Source: Rhodobiaceae bacterium (GTDB lineage Bacteria; Pseudomonadota; Alphaproteobacteria; Rhizobiales; JANQQB01). Taken from it: 32,634 bases of DNA. The translations under genes and the position numbers were made by a program. Positions 25,040 to 32,532 of the stretch are shown here, in pieces (position 1 is the first letter of the stretch; every line of letters starts with the position of its first letter). The notes beneath the pieces were generated by a model. That model worked only from the letters and a program-made list of their open reading frames with translations, made no database searches and had not been told where the DNA came from. The DNA is taken from NCBI GenBank assembly GCA_028285165.1, contig JANQQB010000354.1, forward strand, positions 1 through 32,634. Reading direction: 5' to 3'.

Positions 25040-25715
25040 CACGCCCAGGCTGACCATTCGCCGATCCTGGTCCCGACCGGATCCGGCAGCACTTGCTCCC
25101 TTCCGGGATGCTCCGACCGGGTGGGTGGTCGATGCGCAGGGCCGGCTCGGCGCCCTGCCGCATTGGATACGGCCGCTGTCACGGGCGACGGGGTTCGTCG
25201 GCACTGCGCTGACGGTGTCGACACGGCCGGTGGACAATCTCGCGCCCTACGCGGCTTTGCGCTTTGCCCGGCCCGGAGATGTCCTGGTCGTGGCGGCGGA
25301 CGGTGCCGATACCGGTTCCGTGATGGGCGATATCCTGATCGGCATGGCACGCAATGCCGGCATCGTGGGCGTCGTCACGGACGGACTGGTGCGCGACCTC
25401 GCCGGTATCAACGGCGTTGGCCTGCCGACTTTTGCGCGGGCGCTGTCGCCCAATTCGCCGTTCAAGGACGGACCGGGCAGTGTCGGCCTGCCCGTGGTGA
25501 TCGGCGGACTTGCGGTTTCGCCCGGCGACATGGTCATGGGAGACGAAGACGGGGTCGTCGTCGTGCCGCGGGATGCTCTGGGCGCCGTGGCCGGCCGGTT
25601 GCCGGCCATTGCACAAAAGGAAGCGGACATGGAGCGGGTTGTCGAAAACGGCGCCGCCCAGCCGCCCTGGCTCGACGGTGTGCTTGAATCCGGATCGGTG
25701 CGGTATGTCGACTGA
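25032..25715 (+). CDS. RraA-like / 4-hydroxy-4-methyl-2-oxoglutarate aldolase-type protein
   Basis: A 227-residue protein of the RraA/HMG-aldolase superfamily. The core GDVLVVAADGADTGSVMGDILIGMARNAGIVGVVTDG carries the glycine-rich motif, followed by Arg121-Asp122 (LVRDLAGINGVGLPTFAR), the pair that binds substrate and metal in the aldolases. VSPGDMVMGDEDGVVVVPRD is the usual C-terminal block. In catabolic clusters such proteins often act as class II retro-aldolases or oxaloacetate decarboxylases on branched or hydroxylated 2-oxo acids. True RraA regulators of RNase E are shorter, lack the extension seen here, and do not sit in transport operons. An AGGAGG ribosome site lies in the end of the ATPase gene, which it overlaps by 8 bp. 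Substrate is unknown. Confidence 0.9.
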   Translation: MSDTPRLTIRRSWSRPDPAALAPFRDAPTGWVVDAQGRLGALPHWIRPLSRATGFVGTALTVSTRPVDNLAPYAALRFARPGDVLVVAADGADTGSVMGDILIGMARNAGIVGVVTDGLVRDLAGINGVGLPTFARALSPNSPFKDGPGSVGLPVVIGGLAVSPGDMVMGDEDGVVVVPRDALGAVAGRLPAIAQKEADMERVVENGAAQPPWLDGVLESGSVRYVD

Positions 25716-26718
25716 TGCGAACCGGTTTGCGCCGGAAACCGATCCCGACAGGATCAGGGTTTTGTATCTCAGCCATGCCGGTGACGACGTCTACGGCATC
25801 ATCCGCGATGCGGCGGGAAGCCGGTTCGACCTGGTTTTCCTGGAGGCTGACGACGATGACGAACGGTGCCGAAAGATCGCCGAATGTGAGGCGGTGATCT
25901 GTGCGGCGACGCCGCTGCGCAAACGCCATATCGAGGCGGCACGCCGCCTGAAGGTCGTCCATCACCAGGGGGTCGGCTGGCAGGACACGACCGATTGGCA
26001 TGAACTGAAGCGGCGCGATCTGGCGCTGGCCTTGACGCCGGAGGGAACGACGATCGGCGTGGCCGAGCATACGGTGCTCCTGATCCTGGCCGCCGCCAAA
26101 CGACTGCCGTTCGCCGATTCCGAATTGCGGGCCGGTGCATGGCATGTCAATGCACTGCGCGGCGTATCGCGTGAGATTCACGGACGGGTCGTGGGGTATG
26201 TCGGCATGGGCCGCATTGCCCAGGCCGTGGCCAGTCGCCTCAAGGCGTTCGGTTGTGCCGGTGTCTATACGGACCCGCATGTCCGCCTTGATCCGCTTGT
26301 CGAACGGGATCTCGGTCTGCGGTCCGGGTCGCTCGATGACGTGCTGGAGAAAGCCGACATTCTGACCCTGCATGTCCCGCTGACGGAGACGACGCGCCAC
26401 ATCATCGGAGCAGCGGAGTTGGCGCGCATGAAGCCGGGCGGGATCGTCGTCAATACCGCGCGCGGCGGTCTGATCGACGAGGTGGCACTTGCAGCCGCTT
26501 TGCGCAGCGGGCACGTTCTGGCCGCCGGGCTCGATGTGTTCGATACCGAACCGATCTGCCGGGACGACCCGTTGCTCGGCCTGCCGAACATTGTCGTCAC
26601 GCCGCATATTTCGGCAGGCACGCAGGATGCCATGCGTCAGAAGATGGCGGCCGTGTTCCGCAATCTGGAACGGTTTTTCACGTCCGGCGATCTGGCCAAC
26701 CGGGTGACCTTTCCGTGA
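25705..26718 (+). CDS. D-isomer-specific 2-hydroxyacid dehydrogenase
   Basis: A 337-residue NAD(P)-dependent enzyme that reduces a 2-oxo acid to a D-2-hydroxyacid or the reverse (phosphoglycerate/glyoxylate/hydroxypyruvate reductase superfamily). The nucleotide-binding fold has GYVGMGRIA (164-172) with Asp190 as the likely ribose contact. The catalytic triad is Arg253 (NTARGGLID), Glu282 (FDTEP) and His301 (TPHIS). It has no ACT domain, so it is not a full SerA. The ATG at 25705 overlaps the RraA-like stop by 11 bp; the frame is open further upstream but lies inside the RraA-like gene. It ends in a GTGA overlap with the amidohydrolase. In context it may process the keto or hydroxy acid released by the aldolase, which is an inference. 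Confidence 0.93.
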   Translation: MSTDANRFAPETDPDRIRVLYLSHAGDDVYGIIRDAAGSRFDLVFLEADDDDERCRKIAECEAVICAATPLRKRHIEAARRLKVVHHQGVGWQDTTDWHELKRRDLALALTPEGTTIGVAEHTVLLILAAAKRLPFADSELRAGAWHVNALRGVSREIHGRVVGYVGMGRIAQAVASRLKAFGCAGVYTDPHVRLDPLVERDLGLRSGSLDDVLEKADILTLHVPLTETTRHIIGAAELARMKPGGIVVNTARGGLIDEVALAAALRSGHVLAAGLDVFDTEPICRDDPLLGLPNIVVTPHISAGTQDAMRQKMAAVFRNLERFFTSGDLANRVTFP

Positions 26719-27581
26719 GCGTCGCGAGCCTGCCGCCGGTTTGTGCGGACTGTCATGTCCACCTCTTCGATCCGGAGCGCTTTCCCTATGCGCCAAATGC
26801 CCGGTCCGTCCCGGCGCCGCACGAGACCGCGCCCCTGTCCTTGCTTTCAGATGTCATGGCCGCGCATGGCGTGACGCATGCCGTCATCGTGACGCCGACG
26901 TCCGGATACGGAACCGACAACAGCGCCGCCGCCGCCGCGCTCGCTGCCTGCCCGGACACGATGCGCGGCATCGCGGTCGTCGACCCCGACACTGGCGAAG
27001 CGGAGCTGGTTGCCCTCAAATCGATCGGTTTCGCCGGTGTTCGGCTGGACCTGACCCACGTCCAGGGAGGCGATTTCGAGGCCCGTTTCGGACCTCTGGC
27101 GGATCGCCTCCAGGATCTCGGGATAGTGCTGCAGGTCCAGGCCGAAGCCGGTCAAATCCCGGCTGTCGCAGACCTCCTCCGCCGCCGCAGCGGGCGCGTC
27201 GTTTTCGACCATATGGGACGACCGGATCCGCGTGACGGCGCGCATCAGCCGGGTTTTCAGGCCTTACTGGCTCTGGCCGACCGGCCGCAGACCTACGTCA
27301 AGTTGTCCGGTCCGTTCCGGTTTTCTCGGGGCCCCTACCCGTTTCACGATGCCGATCCGTACGCCAAGGCGCTTCTTGCGGCATTTGGCGCGACACGCTG
27401 CGTTTGGGGATCGGACTGGCCGTTCGTGCATTGTCCGATGCGCCTGGATTACGGTCCGTCGCTTGCTGCGCTGTCCCGTTGGGCCGAAGACGATGAAACC
27501 CGCGACAAGATTCTGTGGCAGACGCCGAAATCCCTGTTCGGCTTCGGAGAGCCCGGCGAAAGGCGGAGCGACGCGTGCTGA
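26715..27581 (+). CDS. Amidohydrolase-family lactonase-like enzyme (PF04909 type)
   Basis: A 288-residue TIM-barrel hydrolase of the amidohydrolase_2 group. The N-terminal metal-site motif is ADCHVHLFDP with His14 and His16. Later come VVFDHMGRPDP with His166, YVKLSGPFRFS with Lys196 and WGSDWPF with Asp234. This pattern is that of 2-pyrone-4,6-dicarboxylate lactonase, L-fuconolactonase, L-rhamnonolactonase and galactarolactone isomerase relatives, which hydrolyse or isomerise sugar-acid lactones. The GTG at 26715 overlaps the previous stop by 4 bp and gives a normal N-terminus. It overlaps the following dehydrogenase gene by 7 bp. A lactonase directly beside a Gfo/Idh dehydrogenase suggests oxidation of a sugar C1 followed by lactone opening; the actual lactone is unknown. 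Confidence 0.9.
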   Translation: MSVASLPPVCADCHVHLFDPERFPYAPNARSVPAPHETAPLSLLSDVMAAHGVTHAVIVTPTSGYGTDNSAAAAALAACPDTMRGIAVVDPDTGEAELVALKSIGFAGVRLDLTHVQGGDFEARFGPLADRLQDLGIVLQVQAEAGQIPAVADLLRRRSGRVVFDHMGRPDPRDGAHQPGFQALLALADRPQTYVKLSGPFRFSRGPYPFHDADPYAKALLAAFGATRCVWGSDWPFVHCPMRLDYGPSLAALSRWAEDDETRDKILWQTPKSLFGFGEPGERRSDAC

Positions 27582-28555
27582 AGATCGGGCTTGTCGGTGC
27601 CGGCATGGTCAGCACGCACCACCTGCGGGCCTGGTCGGCAATTGCCGGTGCAAAGGTCGTGGCCGTTGCTGATCCCGATCATGGGCGCGCCGCGGCCCAG
27701 GCCGACCGGTTCGATGTTCCGCACACCTATGCGGATGCGGCCGACCTGATCGCTGCGGAACGGCCGGATGCGCTCGACATCGCCGCTCCGGTCGGACGCC
27801 ACGGCGCCTTGTGCCGTCTGGCGGCCGACAACGGCGTACACATCGTCTGCCAGAAACCGCTTGATGAAGATGTCCGCGCCGCCCGCCAGCTCGTTGCCGA
27901 TGTCGGTGGGCGGGTCCGGTTCATGGTGCACGAAAATTGGCGGTTCCGACCGCATTATCGCCAGGTCGGCGCGTGGCTCGCAGCGGGCCGGATCGGAGCG
28001 GTTCGCAGCGTTCGTCTTGTCGTGCGCTCGTCCGGTCTTGTCGCGGACGCGACCGGTCGTCTGCCCGCCCTTGAGCGACAGCCGTTTCTTGCAGACCTTG
28101 GCCGTCTTCTGGTCTTTGAAGTGCTGACCCATCATGTCGATGTGCTGCGCTGGCTCTTCGGCGACCTCGTCGTGGTCCAGGCGGTCTTGCGCCGCGTGTG
28201 CGACCAGGTCCGGGGCGAGGATGGCGCTCGGCTTGACCTGGTAAACGAAAGCGGTGTGCCGATCCGGCTGGAGGGATCCCTGACCGTGCCGGACGCGCCG
28301 ACCGCGATCGCCGACCACCTGCATGTCGAAGGACGTCTCGGATCGATTCGGCTCGACCATACCGGTCTCCGGCTCGAGGGATCTCGTCCGGAAAACCGCG
28401 ACTGGAGCTTCGATGCGCTTTACGCCGCTTCGTTTCAGGGCGCCCTTCAGGAGTTCGTGGATGGCCTGTCGGCGAACCGCGCCTTTGAAACGGAAGCGGC
28501 CGACAGCCTGCCTGTTCTGCAGCTTGTCGAGGATATTTATGCGATGGCAGACTAA
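27575..28555 (+). CDS. Gfo/Idh/MocA-family NAD(P)-dependent oxidoreductase
   Basis: A 326-residue sugar- or inositol-type dehydrogenase. The Rossmann start is LKIGLVGAGMVSTHHL (residues 2-17). The catalytic-loop motif is VCQKPL with Lys94 (Gln replaces the usual Glu of EKP, a variant I recognise from other family members). Then HENWRFRPHY (about 118-127) and VLTHHVDVLRWLFG (about 185-198) complete the active site. The start is the GTG at 27575, with GGCGGAG upstream, overlapping the amidohydrolase by 7 bp; the frame is open 20 codons further up but inside that gene. It is the last gene of the operon and converges on the methyltransferase with 32 bp between stops. Sugar or sugar-derived substrate is likely; identity is unknown. 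Confidence 0.92.
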   Translation: MLKIGLVGAGMVSTHHLRAWSAIAGAKVVAVADPDHGRAAAQADRFDVPHTYADAADLIAAERPDALDIAAPVGRHGALCRLAADNGVHIVCQKPLDEDVRAARQLVADVGGRVRFMVHENWRFRPHYRQVGAWLAAGRIGAVRSVRLVVRSSGLVADATGRLPALERQPFLADLGRLLVFEVLTHHVDVLRWLFGDLVVVQAVLRRVCDQVRGEDGARLDLVNESGVPIRLEGSLTVPDAPTAIADHLHVEGRLGSIRLDHTGLRLEGSRPENRDWSFDALYAASFQGALQEFVDGLSANRAFETEAADSLPVLQLVEDIYAMAD

Positions 28556-28587
28556 GCGATGGCATATTGGCGCGGCTCTGCGTCGCC

Positions 28588-29376
28588 TCAGATCTGATCG
28601 CGCGACGCCGGTGACAGCGGTTCGATCGGTTCTGCGGACAAGGTCTCGCGGGCCGAAAGCGCGCCCTGCGGCGCAAAGAGCGGGTTCAGGCGGCGCGATG
28701 TGGCGGTCTCGGCCGTTACGCCCTGGTAGAGCTGTTTTTCGGCTTCTACCATGATGATGCCGGAAAAGGCCGGCCAGACCCGCGCACCGAGGCGTTCCCA
28801 GGCCCGGGCTGTCGCGTTGCGCGGACGTTTGAGAACCGGCGGCATCATCAGGGCCTGGCGCCAGGCGACGGGCGCAAACATCACGTCACGCAACAGCACC
28901 GCCATCTGCCCACGGGAGAACGGCCGTCCGTAGCCGAAGGGTGTGGAATCCATACGTGCCCAAAGCCCGGACCGGTTCGGGACAACGACCAGGATGCGCC
29001 CGCCCGGCGTCAGGATCCGCCAGACTTCGCGCAGGACGTCCCGAGGGTTGTGAGCCATTTCCAGCGAATGCACGAGCAGGGCCTTGTCGATGGACGAATC
29101 CGGCAGGGCGAACATGTCTTCCAGCACGAGGGCGACCTTGTTCGGTTCCTTGCGCGGCCAGGGGGCGACGCCCTGGGGCGCCGGCATCATGGCGATGACG
29201 CGCTCCGCCTCGCCCAGATAGGGCCGCAGATAGGGTGTCGGATAGCCGATGCCGCACAGCCGGTCGCCGGTCGCGCTCGGCCAGACGTCGAGGATCTTGG
29301 TGCGCACGACCTCGCGGACGATCCGCCCGAGCGGAAGCCGGTAAAAGTCCAGGAGATCGACGACGTCGAGATGCAT
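28588..29376 (-). CDS. SAM-dependent class I methyltransferase
   Basis: A 262-residue Methyltransf_11-type protein. The glycine motif is degenerate (RLCGIGYPTPYLRPY, residues 39-53, where many have DxGCGxG). The later LEDMFALPDSSIDKALLVHSLEMAHNPRDVLREVWRILTPGGRILVVVPNRSGLWARMD block is a clear methyltransferase fold region. The C-terminal part is longer and Pro/Ala-rich. The start at 29376 has GGGAAGG just upstream on the minus strand. It is divergent from gloB, a pairing seen repeatedly in alphaproteobacteria. The substrate is unknown; because motif I is eroded, reduced or altered SAM binding is possible. The strand and frame are secure, since the competing long antisense frame lacks any domain. 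Confidence 0.88.
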   Translation of the reverse strand: MHLDVVDLLDFYRLPLGRIVREVVRTKILDVWPSATGDRLCGIGYPTPYLRPYLGEAERVIAMMPAPQGVAPWPRKEPNKVALVLEDMFALPDSSIDKALLVHSLEMAHNPRDVLREVWRILTPGGRILVVVPNRSGLWARMDSTPFGYGRPFSRGQMAVLLRDVMFAPVAWRQALMMPPVLKRPRNATARAWERLGARVWPAFSGIIMVEAEKQLYQGVTAETATSRRLNPLFAPQGALSARETLSAEPIEPLSPASRDQI

Positions 29377-29385
29377 CGTGCCTTC

Positions 29386-29415
29386 CCAGCATGACCGTGG
29401 CCAGCATGACCGTGG
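29386..29415. repeat. Perfect tandem duplication of 15 bp
   Basis: CCAGCATGACCGTGG occurs twice head to tail at 29386-29400 and 29401-29415 with no mismatch. It lies directly upstream of the methyltransferase ribosome site, in the 175-bp gap shared with divergent gloB. A perfect tandem copy in non-coding DNA suggests a recent slippage event and could vary in number between strains. Confidence 0.85.
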
Positions 29416-29551
29416 CGATCCGGTCGGGTTTGCGTGGCATCTGATACATCATCGGTCGCGCCAAGTGCAATCGCAACCGGTCGGACCCGCCCACGCGCTT
29501 CCCAGTGCCGCGGAGCAATGATATCACCCGATTGATTGACAAAAGGATACG

Positions 29552-30328
29552 ATGATGCCGGACCTTCAAATCCATCAGTTTTCCTGCCTGTCCGACAATT
29601 TCGGCGTTCTGATCCACGATCCCGGATCCGGAATGACAGCGTCGATCGATGCGCCGGAAGAGGCCGCGGTCGAGCGGGCCCTGCAGGAGACCGGCTGGTC
29701 GCTCTCCCATATCCTCGTCACGCATTATCACGGCGACCATACCCAGGGCATTGCCGGCCTGAAGCAGACGCACGGGGCAACGGTGATCGGCCCGGTCGGC
29801 GAGGCCGACAAGATTCCGACGCTGGACCAGACGGTCTCGGACGGCGACAGCTTTCAATTCGGCGGCTTTAAAGTCGACGTCATCGCGACACCGGGCCATA
29901 CGCTCGGACAGGTGAATTTCCATCTGCCGGAGGCAGCGGTCGCCTTTACGGGGGATACCTTGTTCGCGCTCGGATGCGGCCGGGTTTTCGAAGGCTCGCA
30001 TGCCATGATGTGGCAATCGCTCGACACGCTTCGATCGCGGCTGCCGGACGAGACCGCGATCTATTGCGGTCATGAATACACGCTCGCCAACGGGCGTTTC
30101 GCGCTGACGGTCGATCCGGACAATGTGGCGCTCCAGGCCCGTATGACGGAAATCGAAGCGCTGCGGGAAGCCGGCAAACCGACGCTGCCGACGACTATGG
30201 CGAAAGAACGTGCGACCAATCCGTTTCTGCGGCCCGAGGATCCGGCGATCCAGGCGATCCTCGGCATGACCGGCGCCGCACCGGAGGCGGTCTTCAGCGA
30301 GATCCGGCGGCGCAAGGATTCCATCTGA
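29552..30328 (+). CDS. gloB: Hydroxyacylglutathione hydrolase (glyoxalase II)
   Basis: A 258-residue metallo-beta-lactamase-fold enzyme that hydrolyses S-lactoylglutathione to D-lactate and glutathione, the second step of methylglyoxal detoxification. The binuclear metal site is THYHGDH with His58, His60, Asp62 and His63, then His116 (TPGHTLG), Asp135 (FTGDTLF) and His174 (CGHEYTLAN). The C-terminal HAGH domain is present (RATNPFLRPEDPAIQ), as expected for true GloB. ATG at 29552 or 29555 follows AAAAGGA. Its stop overlaps the cupin gene start by one base (TGATG), so the two are coupled. A VOC-family gene lies further downstream but is not obviously GloA. Confidence 0.95.
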   Translation: MMPDLQIHQFSCLSDNFGVLIHDPGSGMTASIDAPEEAAVERALQETGWSLSHILVTHYHGDHTQGIAGLKQTHGATVIGPVGEADKIPTLDQTVSDGDSFQFGGFKVDVIATPGHTLGQVNFHLPEAAVAFTGDTLFALGCGRVFEGSHAMMWQSLDTLRSRLPDETAIYCGHEYTLANGRFALTVDPDNVALQARMTEIEALREAGKPTLPTTMAKERATNPFLRPEDPAIQAILGMTGAAPEAVFSEIRRRKDSI

Positions 30329-30780
30329 TGGTGTTCGGCGCAGCGGAGCTCGCCGCAAAAGACGTGATCCGGATGCTGGATCTGGCGCCGCATCCCGAGG
30401 GTGGCCATTACCGCGAGACGTTTCGGGATCCCAATGAGAAGGAAGGGCGAGCAGCTTCGACAGCGATCTACTACCTGCTTGAGGCCGGCGATTGTTCCGC
30501 CTGGCATCGGGTGGACGCGGTCGAGATCTGGCACTGGTATGCCGGGGGTCCGCTCGCCCTGACGATTTCCCCGAACGGCCATGACGCTACAGCGCATCGC
30601 CTGGGCCCTTCGCTGGCCATGGACGAGCGGCCGCAGGTCGTCGTGCCGGCGCATGCCTGGCAAACCGCGGAAAGCCTCGGCGCCTGGACATTGGTCGGCT
30701 GCACCGTCGCGCCCGGCTTCGAGTTTTCGGGCTTCGAAATGGCGCCGCCGGACTGGCGTCCGGTTCCGCGGACCGCGTGA
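30328..30780 (+). CDS. Cupin-family protein (DUF985 / Cupin_5)
   Basis: A 150-residue single-domain cupin. The hallmark HPEGGHYRETFRD (residues about 22-34), the SAWHRVDAVEIWHWYAGGPL strand pair carrying likely metal histidines, PAHAWQTAES and the ending LVGCTVAPGFEFSGFEM identify the DUF985 family. These bind a metal or small ligand, and some act on sugars; no reaction is established here. It is coupled to gloB through a one-base TGATG overlap, a recurrent alphaproteobacterial pair. leuB starts 113 bp downstream. Confidence 0.9.
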   Translation: MVFGAAELAAKDVIRMLDLAPHPEGGHYRETFRDPNEKEGRAASTAIYYLLEAGDCSAWHRVDAVEIWHWYAGGPLALTISPNGHDATAHRLGPSLAMDERPQVVVPAHAWQTAESLGAWTLVGCTVAPGFEFSGFEMAPPDWRPVPRTA

Positions 30781-30893
30781 CACGCCCGATGAATTCCCGC
30801 ATTCGTCCCAGGTTGTCTTCCCGGGACTGATCGAGTACCCAGAAGCCGCGCGCTCCGTCGCACTCCATCCCCTATTTCATGAGGCAAGCCGAT

Positions 30894-32009
30894 ATGGCGA
30901 CCCACCGATTGCTGCTTTTGCCGGGCGACGGCATCGGCCCTGACATCATGGCCGAGGCCGTGAAGGTTCTCGACTGGATCAATGCAAACGGGACCGATCG
31001 GTTCGAAACCGAGGAGGATCTGGTCGGTGGTGCCGCTTACGACGCCCATGGCCAGTCGATCTCCGACGCGACAATGAAAATCGCCCTCGATGCGGATGCC
31101 GTTCTATTCGGCGCCGTCGGGGGGCCGAAATGGGACGGGGTCGGCTATGACGTGCGGCCGGAAGCAGGGCTATTGCGTCTGCGCAAGGACCTGCAATTGT
31201 TCGCCAATCTGAGGCCGGCCATCTGCTATCCGGCGCTGGCGGATTCCTCGTCGCTGAAACGCGACGTGGTCGAAGGGCTCGATATCCTGATCATCCGCGA
31301 GCTCACCGGCGGGGTCTATTTCGGGGAACCCAAGGAAATCATCGATATCGGCAACGGTCAGAAGCGCGGCATCGACACCCAGGTCTATGACACGTTCGAG
31401 ATCGAACGCATCGCCCGCGTCGCGTTCGAACTGGCGCGGACCCGTGGCAACAAGGTGACATCGTCTGAAAAGCGCAACGTGATGAAATCCGGTGTGCTTT
31501 GGAACGAAGTCGTGACCGCGCTCGGTGCCCGGGACTATTCAGACGTGGCGCTGGATCACATGCTGGCCGATGCCTGCGGCATGCAATTGGTGCGCTGGCC
31601 GAAGCAATTCGACGTGATCCTGTGCGACAACCTGTTCGGCGACATGCTGTCCGACGTTGCCGCCATGCTCACCGGGTCGCTCGGCATGCTGCCCTCGGCG
31701 TCGCTCGGGGCGCCGGATGCGACAAGCGGCAAGCGCAAGGCGCTTTACGAGCCGGTGCACGGATCGGCGCCCGATATTGCCGGCACCGGCGCGGCCAATC
31801 CGATCGCGATGATCGCTTCTCTCGCCATGTGCCTGCGGTACTCGTTCAATATGGTCGACCTTGCCGATCGGTTGGACGCAGCGATCGCGGCCGCCCTCGA
31901 CAAGGGGTTGCGTACCGCGGACATCATGTCGGACGGCCTGACCCAAGTCGGCACGACGGAAATGGGTTCGGCGATCGTGGCCGAGCTCGATGCGGCAAGC
32001 AGGGCCTGA
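30894..32009 (+). CDS. leuB: 3-isopropylmalate dehydrogenase
   Basis: A 371-residue enzyme of leucine synthesis that oxidatively decarboxylates 3-isopropylmalate to 4-methyl-2-oxopentanoate with [17 protein letters not shown] at the N-terminus, the [12 protein letters not shown] block, [27 protein letters not shown] and the long signature [18 protein letters not shown]...GMLPSASLG are all present. The [18 protein letters not shown] segment binds NAD. The ATG at 30894 follows TGAGGC; the one at 30879 would add five residues. leuC and leuD are not in the window, so the pathway genes are split or continue elsewhere. The VOC gene begins immediately after the stop. Confidence 0.97.
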   Translation: MATHRLLLLPGDGIGPDIMAEAVKVLDWINANGTDRFETEEDLVGGAAYDAHGQSISDATMKIALDADAVLFGAVGGPKWDGVGYDVRPEAGLLRLRKDLQLFANLRPAICYPALADSSSLKRDVVEGLDILIIRELTGGVYFGEPKEIIDIGNGQKRGIDTQVYDTFEIERIARVAFELARTRGNKVTSSEKRNVMKSGVLWNEVVTALGARDYSDVALDHMLADACGMQLVRWPKQFDVILCDNLFGDMLSDVAAMLTGSLGMLPSASLGAPDATSGKRKALYEPVHGSAPDIAGTGAANPIAMIASLAMCLRYSFNMVDLADRLDAAIAAALDKGLRTADIMSDGLTQVGTTEMGSAIVAELDAASRA

Positions 32010-32015
32010 TTGACG

Positions 32016-32399
32016 ATGACCGCGCCCGCCCTGCAATCCTCAGCCCCGATCGTGCCGGTCCGCGACATCGATGCCTCGCTTGCCTTTTACGAGGGGCGGC
32101 TCGGTTTCCGGCGCCTCTATGTCGCGCCCGACAAATCGTCGGCCGAAGTGTCGCGTGACGGCGCCCAGATCATGCTGGTGGCCTGCGACGACGCGGCGAC
32201 GCTGGCGGTGACGGCGACCAACATGTCGGTCTATGTGCGCGTCCGGGATATGGATGGCCTGTGGGCCGATCTGGGGCCGCGGCTGAGCGATCTGCCGACT
32301 GCGCGGCTGCGTCCGCCGTTCGACCAATCGTATGGAATGCGTGAATTCCACGTCAAGGATCCGGACGGCTTCTTGCTGTTCTTCGGCGAACCGCTCTAG
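32016..32399 (+). CDS. VOC-family protein (glyoxalase/bleomycin-resistance fold)
   Basis: A 127-residue vicinal-oxygen-chelate protein with paired beta-alpha-beta-beta-beta modules: PIVPVRDIDASLAFYEGRLGFRR at the start and YGMREFHVKDPDGFLLFFGEPL at the end. The C-terminal FHVKDPDGFLLFF motif carries the usual metal-site region. It resembles bleomycin-resistance or dioxygenase-like members, with no activity assignable. The ATG at 32016 is preferred; an in-frame TTG at 32010, abutting the leuB stop, would add two residues and has better spacing from AGGG at 32001. It is coupled or nearly coupled to leuB. Directly after its stop the folded element begins. Confidence 0.88.
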   Translation: MTAPALQSSAPIVPVRDIDASLAFYEGRLGFRRLYVAPDKSSAEVSRDGAQIMLVACDDAATLAVTATNMSVYVRVRDMDGLWADLGPRLSDLPTARLRPPFDQSYGMREFHVKDPDGFLLFFGEPL

Positions 32400-32474
32400 T
32401 CCTTCGTCTCAGAGATTTTGACGGTTTGACCGGCTTGTCCTGGATTTTGGCTAGGCGCCCTGCGCAGAGCGATC

Positions 32475-32498
32475 GCAAAAGCGATGTTTCGCTTTTGC
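32475..32498. repeat. Hairpin 1 inside the inverted-repeat element
   Basis: Arms GCAAAAGCGA (32475-32484) and TCGCTTTTGC (32489-32498) pair perfectly over 10 bp around the loop TGTT. The loop is the reverse complement of the loop of hairpin 2, and with flanking bases the match is eight long (GATGTTTC against GAAACATC). Confidence 0.85.
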
Positions 32499-32508
32499 CT
32501 TCTCCCCA

Positions 32509-32532
32509 GCAAATCGGAAACATCCGATTTGC
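32509..32532. repeat. Hairpin 2 inside the inverted-repeat element
   Basis: Arms GCAAATCGGA (32509-32518) and TCCGATTTGC (32523-32532) pair perfectly over 10 bp around the loop AACA. It begins 10 bp after hairpin 1, has the same stem and loop lengths, and shares the first five stem bases (GCAAA). Confidence 0.85.

Noticed and set aside
28544-28567. Nine-base direct repeat GCGATGGCA around the end of the Gfo/Idh gene
   Set aside because: Two short copies 15 bp apart at a convergent gene end. This could be chance or a footprint, but there is no element between them, so a target-site duplication cannot be supported.
28886-30358. 490-codon open frame on the minus strand across the methyltransferase start and gloB
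   Set aside because: It is antisense to gloB, which has complete metal-site motifs, and out of frame with the methyltransferase. It is arginine-rich with no domain, as expected of a long shadow frame in GC-rich DNA.
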